A stretch of DNA of 64,000 nucleotides from Bacteroidales bacterium (GCA_028280405.1 JANQLW010000017.1:50339-114338), one strand, 5' to 3'. Numbered from the stretch's first letter, positions 8,201-18,814 are shown. Translations and numbers: made by a program. The notes: a model not told the origin generated them from the letters alone.

Positions 8201-11200
8201 TTACTTATTTTGCTCCAGCGCCGTTAATCTTGCATTGATCTGCTCAAGCATGCTGCGAAGCCCGGCATTTTCGGCCTCCAGTGTTTCCACCTTATTGTTC
8301 AGTTCTTTGATAGCCTCAACATACACCCCGTTAAGCTGCCACCATTCAACGGCTTTGAATCCCTTTTCATTGGTATGAACCACCTCGGGTATGATCTCTT
8401 CAACTTCCTGGGCGATCAGGCCGTACTTGGTATCTTTATCATCGCCTTCGTTCCATTTAAAGGTGACACCACGCATTTGCAATACTTTATCAAGGCCTCC
8501 ACTAATATCTGTAATGCTGTTTTTCAGCCGCCTGTCCGAAGCCGTATGGTAGCTGCCATGCGTGCCGGAGACATCCCCGTTTTTCAGAACTGTAAAAGCA
8601 TTGGCTGGAGAGGCAAGGCTTGCACCGTTACCGATAACAAACACAGGCTCGGTATCGACCCAACTGTCTGTGGTTCCACTGATAACATTATTCCGACCAA
8701 GAACCAGCGAGCCATATGCCATGGCGGTTGTACCCTCGCCAAACGTTGTCGATCTTTGGGCATGGGCTTTTGTGTTCGAGTTGAACGCAGCTGCATAATC
8801 AGCAGTAGCGAATACCCAGCCGCCCATCGCGACAGAATAACTTCCGCTAGCGGTTGCATTCTGGCCCATCGCAACAGAATTAGTCCCACTAGCGGTTGCC
8901 TGCCGGCCCATCGCAACAGAATAAGTTTCGCTGGCGGTTATGCCATAGCCCATTGCAACAGAATAATTTCCGCTGGCGGTTATGCTATAGCCCATTGCAA
9001 CAGAATAATTTCCACTGGCGGTTGCACTCTGGCCCATCGCGAAAGAATAATTTCCACTGGCTAAGCCCTGGCCCATCGCGACAGAAGCAGTCCCGCTGGC
9101 GGTTGAACTATTGCCTGATGCAAAAGACTGGTTGCCAACATTGGCAGCATCCCACTGGGTACCGCTCACATAGCCTGCCCGAAATGCCCCCTTACTCTTA
9201 TCAAAGAACATACGATAATCATCAGTAGTACCGGTCTTATTATCCAACTGATCGGAGCCGAAGATAAAGTCGGCACTTTCTGTTGTCAGGCCATCATAAA
9301 AATAAACCTTATCCGGCGTAGTGCTTGTTTCATGTGTAAATGTGCCTCCACCGCCAGCGAGCAGATCGACTGTTGTTAAGCCATCCTTACGGAAGTTAAG
9401 ATTAGTACCGTTAAACCACAGGTCACCTATATTTGGTGTTGTGGGGTCGGCAGCCGTATTGTCAAGGCGGATCTGGGCTGCCGCAGTTGTTGTAGGGCCA
9501 ACATGCAAGAATGCTGTTGGCGTATCTTCGATAATACCAACCTGGCCGTTTTTTAGAACTGTAAACGCATTGGAGCGAGCTGAAGAACCTGTCCCATTTC
9601 CAATAACAAAAAGTGGATCAGTATCTACCCATGTATTCGCATTACCTGAAATCGTATTGAACCGGCCCATTGCAATTTGATTATGTGCCTGTGCTGTGGT
9701 ATTGTTCCCCATAGCAGTTGCGAAAATTCCTGAGGCAACTGCAGAAGTTCCGATTGCAATAGTGTTATTTTCAGATGCAACTGTAGCTGCACCAATGGCA
9801 ATTGAAGCACTACCTGAAGCTTTTGCAGCATAACCCAAAGCAAGAGAATAATCACCAACATTTGCGTCATCCCATTGAGTAGCATCTGCAGTTCCTGCCC
9901 TGAAAGCTCCCTTGCTTTTATCAAAAAACATGCGAGCATCGTCTGCAGTACCGGTCTTGTCATCCAGTTGGTCGGAGCCAAAAACAAAGTCGTCTGTGGC
10001 CAGTGTACCGGAAGCATTGCTGGTAACATTGGATGTTGTGCTAAACGCTCCACCACCCCCTGCAAGCAAATCAACGGTTGTGCTGCCATCCTTACGGAAG
10101 TTAAGATTAGTACCATTAAACCACAGGTCACCTATATTTGGTGTTGTGGGGTCGGCAGCCGTATTGTCAAGGCGGATCTGGGCAGCTGCAGTTGTTGTAG
10201 GGCCAATATGCAAGAATGCTGTTGGAGCATCTTCGATAATACCAACCTGGCCGTTTTTTAGAACCGTAAACGCATTGGCACGGGCAGATATACCTGTCCC
10301 GTTACCGATGACAAACAAAGGATCGGTAGTGACCCAACTACCTGTGGTTCCGCTGATGACATTATATCCACCAAGAACAGTCGAAGCATAAGCCTGGGCA
10401 GTTGTGTTAAAGCCCATTGCGGTTGAATTATCTCCGCTGGCAGTTGCTCTATAGCCCATTGCAGTTGAATTATCTCCGCTGGCGTCTGTATCAAAACCCA
10501 TTGCGGTTGAAGTATTTCCATTAGCAGTTGTCCTACTCCCTATTGCAGTTGAATAAACTCCGCTGGCGGTTGTTTCATAACCCATTGCAGTTGAATAGTT
10601 GCTGCTGGCAGTTGTGTTAAAGCCCATTGCGATTGAATATTCACCGCTGGCGGTTGTATTAGAGCCTGATGCGAAAGATTGAAGACCAATATTGGTCGAA
10701 TTCCAATGGGTTCCGGTAACATAGCCTGCCCGGAATGCTCCATTACTCTTATCAAAAAACATACGGGAGTTATCCTCCAGACCTGTCTTGTCATCCAGTT
10801 GGTCGGAGCCAAAGACAAAGTCGTCTGTAGCCGGTGTACCGGAAGCATTGCTGGTAACATTGGATGTGGTAGTAAACGCCATATCTGTCCAGCTTAAAGC
10901 GCCGCTTCCATCAGTCTTTAAAACCTGATCGGCCGTGCCTGTTGTGGCCGGAAGGGTGAGGGTAAAGTTCGCATTTACATCCGCATTAGAGGCAATAGTC
11001 GTGGTAAATGAATCTCCTGCCTGGTTGTCGTGCAGGATGATCTTACCAGGTGCTGCTGTGGTGCCGGTACCAAGTGTCAGATCGGCACCGCTAACGGTAG
11101 CATCTCCTGTTACGGCCAGGTCGTTGCCAAGTGTGGTCGTACCCGTACCCGCACCGATAGCTGTAGCGGTAGAAGCACCTGCAATATTAACAGCCGTTGC

Positions 11201-14200
11201 TGTAGTGTTCACAATATTGGCTGTAGTCGCAGTGGTTGTTAGGTCACCACTGTTGATCGCTAGGTCACCGCTTATAGTAATATCCGTATTATCATTTATA
11301 AGAGCCGTCGATTCTACCCAGGCTGTACCATTCCATCTTAAAGTATTATTGGCTACCGTACCATCGGCGATTATTCCGCTAATCGTTGTCCAGCTTAAAG
11401 CGCCACTTCCATTGGTCTTTAAGACCTGGTCAGCGGTTCCTGCCGTAGCCGGGAGGGTAAGGGTAAAGTTCGCATTTACATCCGCATTAGAGGCAATGGT
11501 GGTGGTAAATGAATCCCCTGCCTGATTATCGTGCAGGATGATCTTACCAGGTGCTGCTGTGGTGCCGGTACCAAGTGTCAGATCGGCACCGCTAACGGTA
11601 GCGTCCCCTGTTATGGCCAGATCATTGCCAAGTGTGGTCGTACCCGTAGCCGCACCGATAGCTGTAGTGGTAGAGGCTCCCGCTATGTTTACAGTAGTTG
11701 CCGTTGTGTTTACAATATTGGCTGTTGTTGCCGTTGTTGTGATGTCACCACCATTCACAGCCAAATCACCTGATGCTGTTAGATTTGTTCCGTCATTGGT
11801 TAATGCTGTACTTTCTACCCATGCGGTACCGCTCCAGTGGAGCGTATTATTAGCTGCTGTACCGTCAGCGATACTCCCTGCAAGCAAATCAACGGTCGTG
11901 CTGCCATCCTTACGGAAGTTAAGGTTGGTACCGTTAAACCACAAGTCGCCTATATTTGGTATTGTGGGGTTAGCGGCGGTATTATCAAGGCGGATCTGGG
12001 CAGCCGCAGTTGTTGTAGGACCGATATGCAAGAATGCCGTTGGCGAATTTTCTATAATACCAACCTGGCCATTTTTTAGAACTGTAAAGGCATTGGCACG
12101 GGTAGATGAACCTGTCCCGTTACCGATGACAAACAAAGGATCTGTATTGACCCAACCGTTTGTGGTTCCGCTGATGACATTATACCGCCCAAGAACAGTC
12201 GAAGCATAAGCTTGGGCGTTTGTGTGAAAGCCCATCGCAACCGAATGAGATCCGCTGGCGGTTGTGTTAGATCCAAGTGAGGTGGAACTAACTCCACTAG
12301 CGGTTGTGTAATCTCCCATAGCGGTTGATATCGATCCGCTGGCTGTTGTATTGCTACCCATCGCAGTTGCTTGAGCTTGGCTGGCAGTTGTAAGATAGCC
12401 CATTGCAGTTGATCTCCATCCACTGGCAATTGTACCCAAGCCTGATGCAAATGAAGCATCGCCGACATTGGCTTCATCCCATTTATTGCCAAAAGAATAA
12501 CCCGCCCGAAAAGCGCCTTTACTCTTATCAAAAAACATACGGTGGTCATCCTCTGTACTTGCCTTGTCATCCAGTTGGTCGGAGCCAAAAACAAAGTCGT
12601 CTGTGGCCAGTGTACCGGAAGCATTGCTGGTAACATTGGATGTGGTAGTAAATGCTCCACCACCTGCATCTGTCCAGCTTAAAGTCCCGCTTCCATCGGT
12701 CCTTAACACCTGGTCAGCGGTTCCTGCCGTAGCCGGAAGGGTAAGGGTAAAGTTCGCATTTACATCTGCATTGGAAGCTATGGTAGTGGTAAATGAATCT
12801 CCTGCCTGGTTGTCGTGCAGGATGATCTTACCTGGTGCTGCTGTAGTGCCGCTACCAAGTGTCAGGTCGGCACCATTCACGGCTAAATCGCCTGATGCTG
12901 TTATATTTGTTCCGTCATTCGTTAATGCTGTACTTTGTACCCATGCCGAACCGTCCCAGCGAAGGGTGTTGTTGGCTGCAGTACCATCGGCAATCGTACG
13001 GCTGATCGTTGCCCATTCAGGTGCTGTTGCCCCGGTATTGACCATTAAGGCCTGTCCGGCCGTACCAACCCCAAGGTGTACCCAGTTCGTTCCATTGAAA
13101 TAAAGGGTGCTACCGGCGGCTTCACCGCTTATGGTAAGATCGCTTACGGTAGCGGCTCCTGTATTGAGTATACTTACATCCCCGCTCATGGCCACACCGG
13201 TAGCCAGATTCGAAGCATCCCCTACAAAAATATTGGCATTGTTCAATGTGTTTGCAAGCTTACTTTCGTTCAGCACTTTTCCCTGATTTGCACTTAGTGC
13301 ATTGGTTACAGAGGTCGAGGTCAAAACATCTTCTACTGTCGTAGTACTCTCGTCCGCTGCTTCCCATGTGGTGGTCGTGCCATTGTATTTCAATACCTGG
13401 CCATTAGTGGCACCCATTGCATTCAGATCGGCTGCCGTGATGGTACCGTCCAGTATCTTAGCTGTGGTAACCGCATCAGTGCCCAGTTCGTTAGAGGTCA
13501 CTGCACCGGTAGCCAGTTTTGCTTTAGTTATATTCGAATCTAAAATCTTGGCCGTAGTTACAGCATCCGCACTTATAACCAGTGCCCCGGTATTGTCAAG
13601 CGTAGCATCGCCCGACATACTAACAGCAGTCGCTTTTCCGGTGGCTCCACCAACCATGATCTTACCATTGGCCAGGCTAATATTACCGGGATCTGTTGCC
13701 AGCCCGGAAGTAATATCATTCCATGCAAAACCTCCGTTATAGTCCGACATTAAAATATAAGTTCCTGTATTGGTTCCACTACTAGGATCTGCATTGAGTG
13801 TTCCCGATAATTTTGCAGTATTAATGGCTCCGTTTGCTACATCTGTTGTAGTAATTGTGCCATCTGCAATCTTATTACTGGTTACTGCATCGGTAGCAAG
13901 CTTGTTTGAAGTAACTGCCCCAGTGGCAAGCTTAGCTGTGGTTATATTTGCATCCAGGATTTTGGCCGTAGTTACCGCATTATTTGCAATGACGGTCGCA
14001 TCATAAGTGCCGCTTACATCCCCTGCTAATAAAGTGGTTTTAGCTAATTTTTCATTATCCAGTTCTTCAATAGCAGACTGTACATTTGTTGAAGCAATCG
14101 TACCACTTGCAAGAAAGCTGACCTCTGATGCAAGCTGGTCATCGGTATTGGTATAAATAACCTTATCTTCCCATACCACGGCACCTGTTCCATTGGTTGT

Positions 14201-17200
14201 TAAAATCTTATTATTTAATGCTGAAGGTTTACCAATCTTACTATTTAGATTGTCCTGTAGATTGGCTATATCAGCAATATTAATGGTAACATTTCCTGTT
14301 TTGCCATTCACACTGCTTACATCATTTGTAAACAATAATTCAGACCAATCACTTATGGTTCCGGAAGTTCCACCATTAAATACATAATTTTTCGATATAT
14401 CAGTTCTGATAGCTACGTCACCTGTTACAGGTGCAGGCAGGGCAAGTTGTTCGGTTTCACTATTTACAGTACTTACCTTGTTAAGTGTAACCCCAGGTAA
14501 ATAATTCGTTGAGATCTTACCATCCGCTCCTAATCCAACATAACCATTGGCCTGGTTTTTTTCAAGCAGAAACTGTACATTATCCGTAATGTATTTTTTA
14601 GTGACTGCATCCTGATTATTCACAGGATCCCCTAAATTTTGAATCACCATTCCATTGGCATCTGTCCCGTTGGACAATACCTGGGCCAGGTTTTGCTTAT
14701 TTAATGATTCCAGGTTTACCGAAGCAGGAGTCCCTCCTTCAATATTAATTTGTAAAGTTGTTCCGGTTAATGTGGCCCCGGTCAGGTCCTGATTATCCGT
14801 AAATAAATTTTTCAACTCCCATTGCGGGTTTCCGGATGCATCCGTTGTTAATACTTTATTAGCATCTGTACTTCCGGTAGTACCAATTTTACTTGCTGTA
14901 ACTGCATCATCAGCCAGTTTGGCTGTTGTCACAGCATTTGTTGCTATCCGGGGAGCATCTGCAGTGCCGCTTAAATCACCGGCCAGTTTTATAACACCTT
15001 TTGTGCTGGCATCGGCATCAGAGGTTGATGGTAAATTGGTCAGGCGACTACCGTCAACAGGGGGTAATTTCGATGTGGCATCCAACTGCACCAAGTTATT
15101 GGCAGCAGTTCCTGCATCCAATGCAGCAGCAGTGCCCAGATCCAGGGTAACCACACCGGTCAGACCATTGACACTGGTAACCTGCCCCGTAGGGGTTTGT
15201 AGTTCAACTAAATTAGTACCATTATAAATATAGGTTTTGGACTGGTCGGTGCGTATGACTACATCTCCGCTAACAAGGGAACCCAGTAAGGCGGCCTCAG
15301 CTGCGGCATCCGCTGCCGTATACACCGAACCCAGGTTTACACCCGAAGGTAAATAGTTAGGATCAATCTTGCCATCCGTTTTTAAACCCACATAACCACC
15401 GGCAATGTTTTTATTTGCCAGGCTCTCTTTCAGATCAAGAGCTGCCTGGGTTGCTGTAGATACGGGTTTGTTGGCGTCCGAAGTATTATCTACATTCGCT
15501 AAACCAACATTGGTTTTATCCAGGCTAACCACACCGGTTTTACCGGCTACGCTTGTTACAGGCGCAATAGGTAAATTAGTCAAACGGCTACCGTCAACGG
15601 GAGGTAATTTCGATGTGGCATCCAACTGCACCACGTTATTGGCAGCAGTTCCTGCATCCAATGCAGCAGAAGTGCCCAGATCGGCACTGTTTGCTTTAGA
15701 ATTCAGGGCTGCCTGAGTAGCGATAGATATTGGTTTATTAGCATCGGCAGTATTATCCACATTGGCCAGGCCAACATTGCTTTTGGTTAAAGTAACTACA
15801 CCGGTCAAACCATTCACACTGGTGACCTGTCCGGTAGGAGTTTTTAATTCAACTAAATTAGTACCATTGTAAATATAAGTCCTGGATTGGTCGGTGCGAA
15901 CCACTACATCCCCGCTCACGAGAGAGCCCAGCAAGGCTGTCTCTTCCGTAGCATTCGCAGCCGTGTACACCGAACCCAGGTTTATACCCGAAGGTAAATA
16001 GTTCTGGTCAATCTTGCCGTCCGTTTTTAAACCAACATAACCGCCAGCTGTATTTTTATTTGCCAGGCTCTCTTTCAGATCAAGGGCTGCCTGAGTTGCT
16101 GTAGATACGGGTTTATTGGGATCCGAAGTATTATCTACATTCGCTAAACCAACATTGGTTTTATCCAGGGTAACCACACCGGTTTTACCAGCTACGCTTG
16201 TTACCAGGGCAATGGGTAAATTGGTCAAGCGGCTACCGTCAACAGGAGGTAATTTCGATGTGGCATCCAACTGCACCACATTATTGGCAGCTGTGCCTGC
16301 ATCCAGAGCTGCGGCTGTGCCCAGATCGGCACTGTTTGCTTTCGCATTCAGGGCTGCCTGGGTAGCGGTAGATATGGGCTTATCGGCATCAGCAGTATTG
16401 TCCACATTGGCCAGGCCAACATTGCTTTTCGTTAAAGTAACCACACCGGTCAAACCATTCACACTGGTCACTTCGCCCGTGGGCGTTTGTAATTCAACCA
16501 AATTACTACCATTATAAATATAGGTCTTCGACTGGTCAGTTCGAACCACGACATCACCGCTCACTAAAGAACCCAGCAAGGCAGTTTCCGCCGCAGCATC
16601 CGCTGCCGTATAAACCTTACCCAGCTTAAGGCTTGAGGGTAAATAATTAGGATTAATCTTACCGTCCGTCTGCAAACCGACATATCCGCCGGCTATGTTT
16701 TTGTTGGAAAGGCTTTCCTTTAGATCAAGTGCTGACCGGGTTGCTGTGGATACGGGTTTATCGGCATCCGAAGTATTGTCTACATTGGAGAGGCCAACAT
16801 TATTTTTATTTAAAATAACTACACCGGTCAAACCATTTACACTGGTAACCTGCCCGGTAGGGCTTTGTAGTTCAACTAAATTAGTACCATTATAAATATA
16901 GGTTTTGGACTGGTCGGTTCGAACCACGACATCGCCGCTCACTAAAGAGCCCAGCAAGGCAGTCTCCGCCGCAGCATCCGCTGCCGTATAAACCGAGCCC
17001 AAGCTCACACCTGAAGGCAAGTAGTTCGGATTGATCTTGCCGTCAGCCTGCAAACCGACATATCCGCCGGCTACGTTTTTGTTGGACAAGCGTTCTGCTT
17101 CAGACAGGCCGGTATTGATTTCGCCTTGCAATTCTTCCAATGCAGATTGAACATTCGTCGAAGTGAGCTTGCCATTTGCCGTAACAGCTACTTCAGATGC

Positions 17201-17740
17201 TGTTTGGTCATCGGTGCCCACTTCTCCCTGTTTACTTAATGCAACCCAGTCCGTACCATTAAATACATAAAGGACCTGGTCGCTTGTATTAAAAAAGAGT
17301 TTCCCAACAGAACTGTCATCAGGGAGCTTATCCCCGCTTGAAGTACCTCCACCTTGTACATTATCCATGGAAACCTTTACTGAATTCCCATCGCTATCTG
17401 TCAACATTAAAACATTATCATTGATGTTCATTTCAACATTGGTCGTATTTGTAAGAGGTTTCCATTTACTTCCATCCCAAACAAATAAGGATGATAACGT
17501 TGCATCATATACAAATAAACCATTTGCAGTCAGGTCAGTACTACTAAAGATACTTTCCCTTTCTGCGGTAGTCATTCTCGGAATCAAGACTCCTTTGCTT
17601 TTTGAAACAATCTCTAAAACAGCTTTATTATGAGCCGGTTCATTACCTTTGCCAATACTTACTCCTTTTTCTGTTTGAGCGTATAAGCCTGTAGTCAGGA
17701 AAATTGAAAGTACCCATAGAAGGATATAGTTCTTTTTCAT
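8201..17740 (-). CDS. Giant secreted fibre protein: tail-fibre repeats, YadA-like beta-rolls, S74 chaperone domain
   Basis: This 3,179-residue protein has a signal peptide (about 1-22, ending GLYAQ). An N-terminal SKGVLIPRMTTAER segment is common in Bacteroidota surface proteins. Residues about 215-1110 carry repeats of phage-tail-fibre type (GGYVGLQxDGKIxxNYLPS, then TSVNGLTGVVTL, then VGLANVDNTSDAxKPVSTAT). Residues about 1760-3010 hold four cassettes, each with a YadA-head-like left-handed beta-roll of about 14-15-residue repeats (xAMGxxTTASGxxS). The C-terminus is a Peptidase S74 intramolecular chaperone with the Ser3068-Lys3073 dyad in SDRRLK, as in endosialidase tailspikes, followed by a heptad-like coiled coil. 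In characterised S74 proteins the domain drives trimer assembly and then cuts itself off. The gene starts 60 bases after a PorP/SprF gene and looks GC-richer than its surroundings. It has no T9SS sorting domain, so its export route is unclear. Confidence 0.9.
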   Translation of the reverse strand: MKKNYILLWVLSIFLTTGLYAQTEKGVSIGKGNEPAHNKAVLEIVSKSKGVLIPRMTTAERESIFSSTDLTANGLFVYDATLSSLFVWDGSKWKPLTNTTNVEMNINDNVLMLTDSDGNSVKVSMDNVQGGGTSSGDKLPDDSSVGKLFFNTSDQVLYVFNGTDWVALSKQGEVGTDDQTASEVAVTANGKLTSTNVQSALEELQGEINTGLSEAERLSNKNVAGGYVGLQADGKINPNYLPSGVSLGSVYTAADAAAETALLGSLVSGDVVVRTDQSKTYIYNGTNLVELQSPTGQVTSVNGLTGVVILNKNNVGLSNVDNTSDADKPVSTATRSALDLKESLSNKNIAGGYVGLQTDGKINPNYLPSSLKLGKVYTAADAAAETALLGSLVSGDVVVRTDQSKTYIYNGSNLVELQTPTGEVTSVNGLTGVVTLTKSNVGLANVDNTADADKPISTATQAALNAKANSADLGTAAALDAGTAANNVVQLDATSKLPPVDGSRLTNLPIALVTSVAGKTGVVTLDKTNVGLANVDNTSDPNKPVSTATQAALDLKESLANKNTAGGYVGLKTDGKIDQNYLPSGINLGSVYTAANATEETALLGSLVSGDVVVRTDQSRTYIYNGTNLVELKTPTGQVTSVNGLTGVVTLTKSNVGLANVDNTADANKPISIATQAALNSKANSADLGTSAALDAGTAANNVVQLDATSKLPPVDGSRLTNLPIAPVTSVAGKTGVVSLDKTNVGLANVDNTSDANKPVSTATQAALDLKESLANKNIAGGYVGLKTDGKIDPNYLPSGVNLGSVYTAADAAAEAALLGSLVSGDVVIRTDQSKTYIYNGTNLVELQTPTGQVTSVNGLTGVVTLDLGTAAALDAGTAANNLVQLDATSKLPPVDGSRLTNLPSTSDADASTKGVIKLAGDLSGTADAPRIATNAVTTAKLADDAVTASKIGTTGSTDANKVLTTDASGNPQWELKNLFTDNQDLTGATLTGTTLQINIEGGTPASVNLESLNKQNLAQVLSNGTDANGMVIQNLGDPVNNQDAVTKKYITDNVQFLLEKNQANGYVGLGADGKISTNYLPGVTLNKVSTVNSETEQLALPAPVTGDVAIRTDISKNYVFNGGTSGTISDWSELLFTNDVSSVNGKTGNVTINIADIANLQDNLNSKIGKPSALNNKILTTNGTGAVVWEDKVIYTNTDDQLASEVSFLASGTIASTNVQSAIEELDNEKLAKTTLLAGDVSGTYDATVIANNAVTTAKILDANITTAKLATGAVTSNKLATDAVTSNKIADGTITTTDVANGAINTAKLSGTLNADPSSGTNTGTYILMSDYNGGFAWNDITSGLATDPGNISLANGKIMVGGATGKATAVSMSGDATLDNTGALVISADAVTTAKILDSNITKAKLATGAVTSNELGTDAVTTAKILDGTITAADLNAMGATNGQVLKYNGTTTTWEAADESTTTVEDVLTSTSVTNALSANQGKVLNESKLANTLNNANIFVGDASNLATGVAMSGDVSILNTGAATVSDLTISGEAAGSTLYFNGTNWVHLGVGTAGQALMVNTGATAPEWATISRTIADGTAANNTLRWDGSAWVQSTALTNDGTNITASGDLAVNGADLTLGSGTTAAPGKIILHDNQAGDSFTTTIASNADVNANFTLTLPATAGTADQVLRTDGSGTLSWTDAGGGAFTTTSNVTSNASGTLATDDFVFGSDQLDDKASTEDDHRMFFDKSKGAFRAGYSFGNKWDEANVGDASFASGLGTIASGWRSTAMGYLTTASQAQATAMGSNTTASGSISTAMGDYTTASGVSSTSLGSNTTASGSHSVAMGFHTNAQAYASTVLGRYNVISGTTNGWVNTDPLFVIGNGTGSSTRANAFTVLKNGQVGIIENSPTAFLHIGPTTTAAAQIRLDNTAANPTIPNIGDLWFNGTNLNFRKDGSTTVDLLAGSIADGTAANNTLHWSGTAWVESTALTNDGTNLTASGDLAVNGGDITTTATTANIVNTTATTVNIAGASTTTAIGAATGTTTLGNDLAITGDATVSGADLTLGTGTTAAPGKIILHDNQAGDSFTTTIASNADVNANFTLTLPATAGTADQVLKTNGSGALSWTTISGIIADGTVANNTLRWNGTAWVESTALINDNTDITISGDLAINSGDLTTTATTANIVNTTATAVNIAGASTATAIGAGTGTTTLGNDLAVTGDATVSGADLTLGTGTTAAPGKIILHDNQAGDSFTTTIASNADVNANFTLTLPATTGTADQVLKTDGSGALSWTDMAFTTTSNVTSNASGTPATDDFVFGSDQLDDKTGLEDNSRMFFDKSNGAFRAGYVTGTHWNSTNIGLQSFASGSNTTASGEYSIAMGFNTTASSNYSTAMGYETTASGVYSTAIGSRTTANGNTSTAMGFDTDASGDNSTAMGYRATASGDNSTAMGFNTTAQAYASTVLGGYNVISGTTGSWVTTDPLFVIGNGTGISARANAFTVLKNGQVGIIEDAPTAFLHIGPTTTAAAQIRLDNTAADPTTPNIGDLWFNGTNLNFRKDGSTTVDLLAGGGGAFSTTSNVTSNASGTLATDDFVFGSDQLDDKTGTADDARMFFDKSKGAFRAGTADATQWDDANVGDYSLALGYAAKASGSASIAIGAATVASENNTIAIGTSAVASGIFATAMGNNTTAQAHNQIAMGRFNTISGNANTWVDTDPLFVIGNGTGSSARSNAFTVLKNGQVGIIEDTPTAFLHVGPTTTAAAQIRLDNTAADPTTPNIGDLWFNGTNLNFRKDGLTTVDLLAGGGGTFTHETSTTPDKVYFYDGLTTESADFIFGSDQLDNKTGTTDDYRMFFDKSKGAFRAGYVSGTQWDAANVGNQSFASGNSSTASGTASVAMGQGLASGNYSFAMGQSATASGNYSVAMGYSITASGNYSVAMGYGITASETYSVAMGRQATASGTNSVAMGQNATASGSYSVAMGGWVFATADYAAAFNSNTKAHAQRSTTFGEGTTAMAYGSLVLGRNNVISGTTDSWVDTEPVFVIGNGASLASPANAFTVLKNGDVSGTHGSYHTASDRRLKNSITDISGGLDKVLQMRGVTFKWNEGDDKDTKYGLIAQEVEEIIPEVVHTNEKGFKAVEWWQLNGVYVEAIKELNNKVETLEAENAGLRSMLEQINARLTALEQNK
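8720..12640 (-). repeat. Four duplicated beta-roll cassettes within the fibre gene
   Basis: Four near-copies each begin with a DFVFGSDQLDDK-type segment (plus-strand positions about 12590, 10810, 9980 and 9260), run through FFDKSKGAFRAG into a beta-roll block (about 12450-12220, 10670-10390, 9850-9680 and 9130-8720), then VLGxxNVISG and FVIGNG. Copies 1 to 3 are followed by a GDLWFNGTNLNFRKDG segment (about 11960, 10140, 9430). Many stretches are nearly identical at the DNA level, so unequal recombination could change the number of cassettes. Confidence 0.8.
14550..17095 (-). repeat. Tandem tail-fibre-like units within the fibre gene
   Basis: Units beginning with NKNxAGGYVGL recur at plus-strand positions near 17070, 16690, 16030 and 15390, with a more diverged one near 14550. 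Successive units are about 375, 655 and 640 bases apart, the longer ones carrying an extra segment with LDAGTAANNVVQLDATSKLPPVDGS-like sequence. DNA identity between units is high by eye. Confidence 0.75.
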
Positions 17741-17800
17741 AGTGCTATAATTTTAAGATTTAGATTATTATTCGATAAAATGTTTGTTTTATTTTTGGAG

Positions 17801-18814
17801 TTATTGCTGTTTAGTTAAGTATTTCGAATGAAAAGCAGTTGTTGATGATATTGCTTCATAAGGGTTAACTTCCAGGTTCCTCTTTGCTTTCTTTTTATTA
17901 ATGAAGGTCCAGCTTAACCTGAAGCCCTGGGAATCCTGTTTATTGATTCCCCTTCCAATACCTAGTTCATAGGTATATCCAATTTTGAGTTTTTGGTGGA
18001 TCACCAGGTCAAATGAAAATGATTGGGCATAATTGAAACGGTGCGCTGTTCCAATTCCGATACGGTCATTAAAAAGAAAGTTCAATGAAACATCAACAGA
18101 GGATGCTGATCCTGATACAAATTCAGCCGTTGTAGATGAGATCTTTTCCCTGAGTTTATAATATTTAATGGTTAAATCAGGGTTCATCCTTATTTTTTTA
18201 CGGATAAAATAATAGCCCCCCATTGAAAAATCAAAGCCGGGAAGAAGCTTCCGGCCATTTTTGATCGTTGAAACCAGGGTGTTCATGCTCAGCCCAACAT
18301 ACATATGGGGTGAACTTAAAAAAGTACCCAGGGATAAACTGGGTATGGTTTCATTCAGGTAAAGGGTATTTAAGTTTATATCAGGAGAAGGGTTTATTAC
18401 TTTATCCAGATTGTAGGTTTCTTTTACAATACCAAGCCCATAGCCTAAAGCAAGATAAGTTTTTTCCGAAATCCTGACACGGTGCGATAAAAGGCCACTT
18501 ACCATCAGATTTTCACGTAAGCCAATCGTTTCGGACATTACATTGAACGTAAAATTCAATCCCGCTTTTACCAAAGGTGAATTAATATTGACAGCAAGGA
18601 ATCTTGGAGCTCCATCAACACCGTTTTTCCATTGTTCATGTCTGACCATATTTATGCTGGGATAATCTTTAAATGAACCATAGGCAGGGTTAAAAAATTC
18701 TTTGCCCACAAGCATTTGTGAATAAAGGATCTCATTTTGGGAGTAACAAACACTGTTTGTCAGGATACTTAACAAGAGAAGTACCTTAAAGCTAAAAGCA
18801 GATTTATTTTTCAT
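17801..18814 (-). CDS. PorP/SprF family outer-membrane protein (T9SS-associated)
   Basis: This 337-residue protein has a signal peptide (cleaved near SVCYSQ) and the family opening QNEILYSQMLVGKEFFNPAYGS, followed by alternating amphipathic beta strands to the end. PorP/SprF proteins form outer-membrane barrels that work with type IX secretion; SprF-type members are needed for secretion or attachment of partner proteins bearing type B sorting domains. Its ATG overlaps the 3' end of such a partner (18804-19991) by 11 bases, so the two are translationally coupled. The giant S74 fibre gene follows 60 bases downstream. The pairing with the upstream gene is firm; a role in handling the fibre is inference. 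Confidence 0.9.
   Translation of the reverse strand: MKNKSAFSFKVLLLLSILTNSVCYSQNEILYSQMLVGKEFFNPAYGSFKDYPSINMVRHEQWKNGVDGAPRFLAVNINSPLVKAGLNFTFNVMSETIGLRENLMVSGLLSHRVRISEKTYLALGYGLGIVKETYNLDKVINPSPDINLNTLYLNETIPSLSLGTFLSSPHMYVGLSMNTLVSTIKNGRKLLPGFDFSMGGYYFIRKKIRMNPDLTIKYYKLREKISSTTAEFVSGSASSVDVSLNFLFNDRIGIGTAHRFNYAQSFSFDLVIHQKLKIGYTYELGIGRGINKQDSQGFRLSWTFINKKKAKRNLEVNPYEAISSTTAFHSKYLTKQQ

Noticed and set aside
8375..9680. Several long open frames on the plus strand opposite the fibre gene (for example 8375-9064, 9321-9680)
   Set aside because: They mirror the repeats of the minus-strand gene, have odd repetitive composition (Pro/Arg/Ser-rich) and no family match; they are by-products of a GC-richer repetitive gene.
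8200..17095. CRISPR array
   Set aside because: The repeats are in frame, long, protein-coding and without unique short spacers.
8201..17740. Prophage tail-fibre gene
   Set aside because: Despite phage-like repeats there is a bacterial signal peptide, and no capsid, terminase, portal, integrase or lysis gene is near; the neighbours are T9SS-related.
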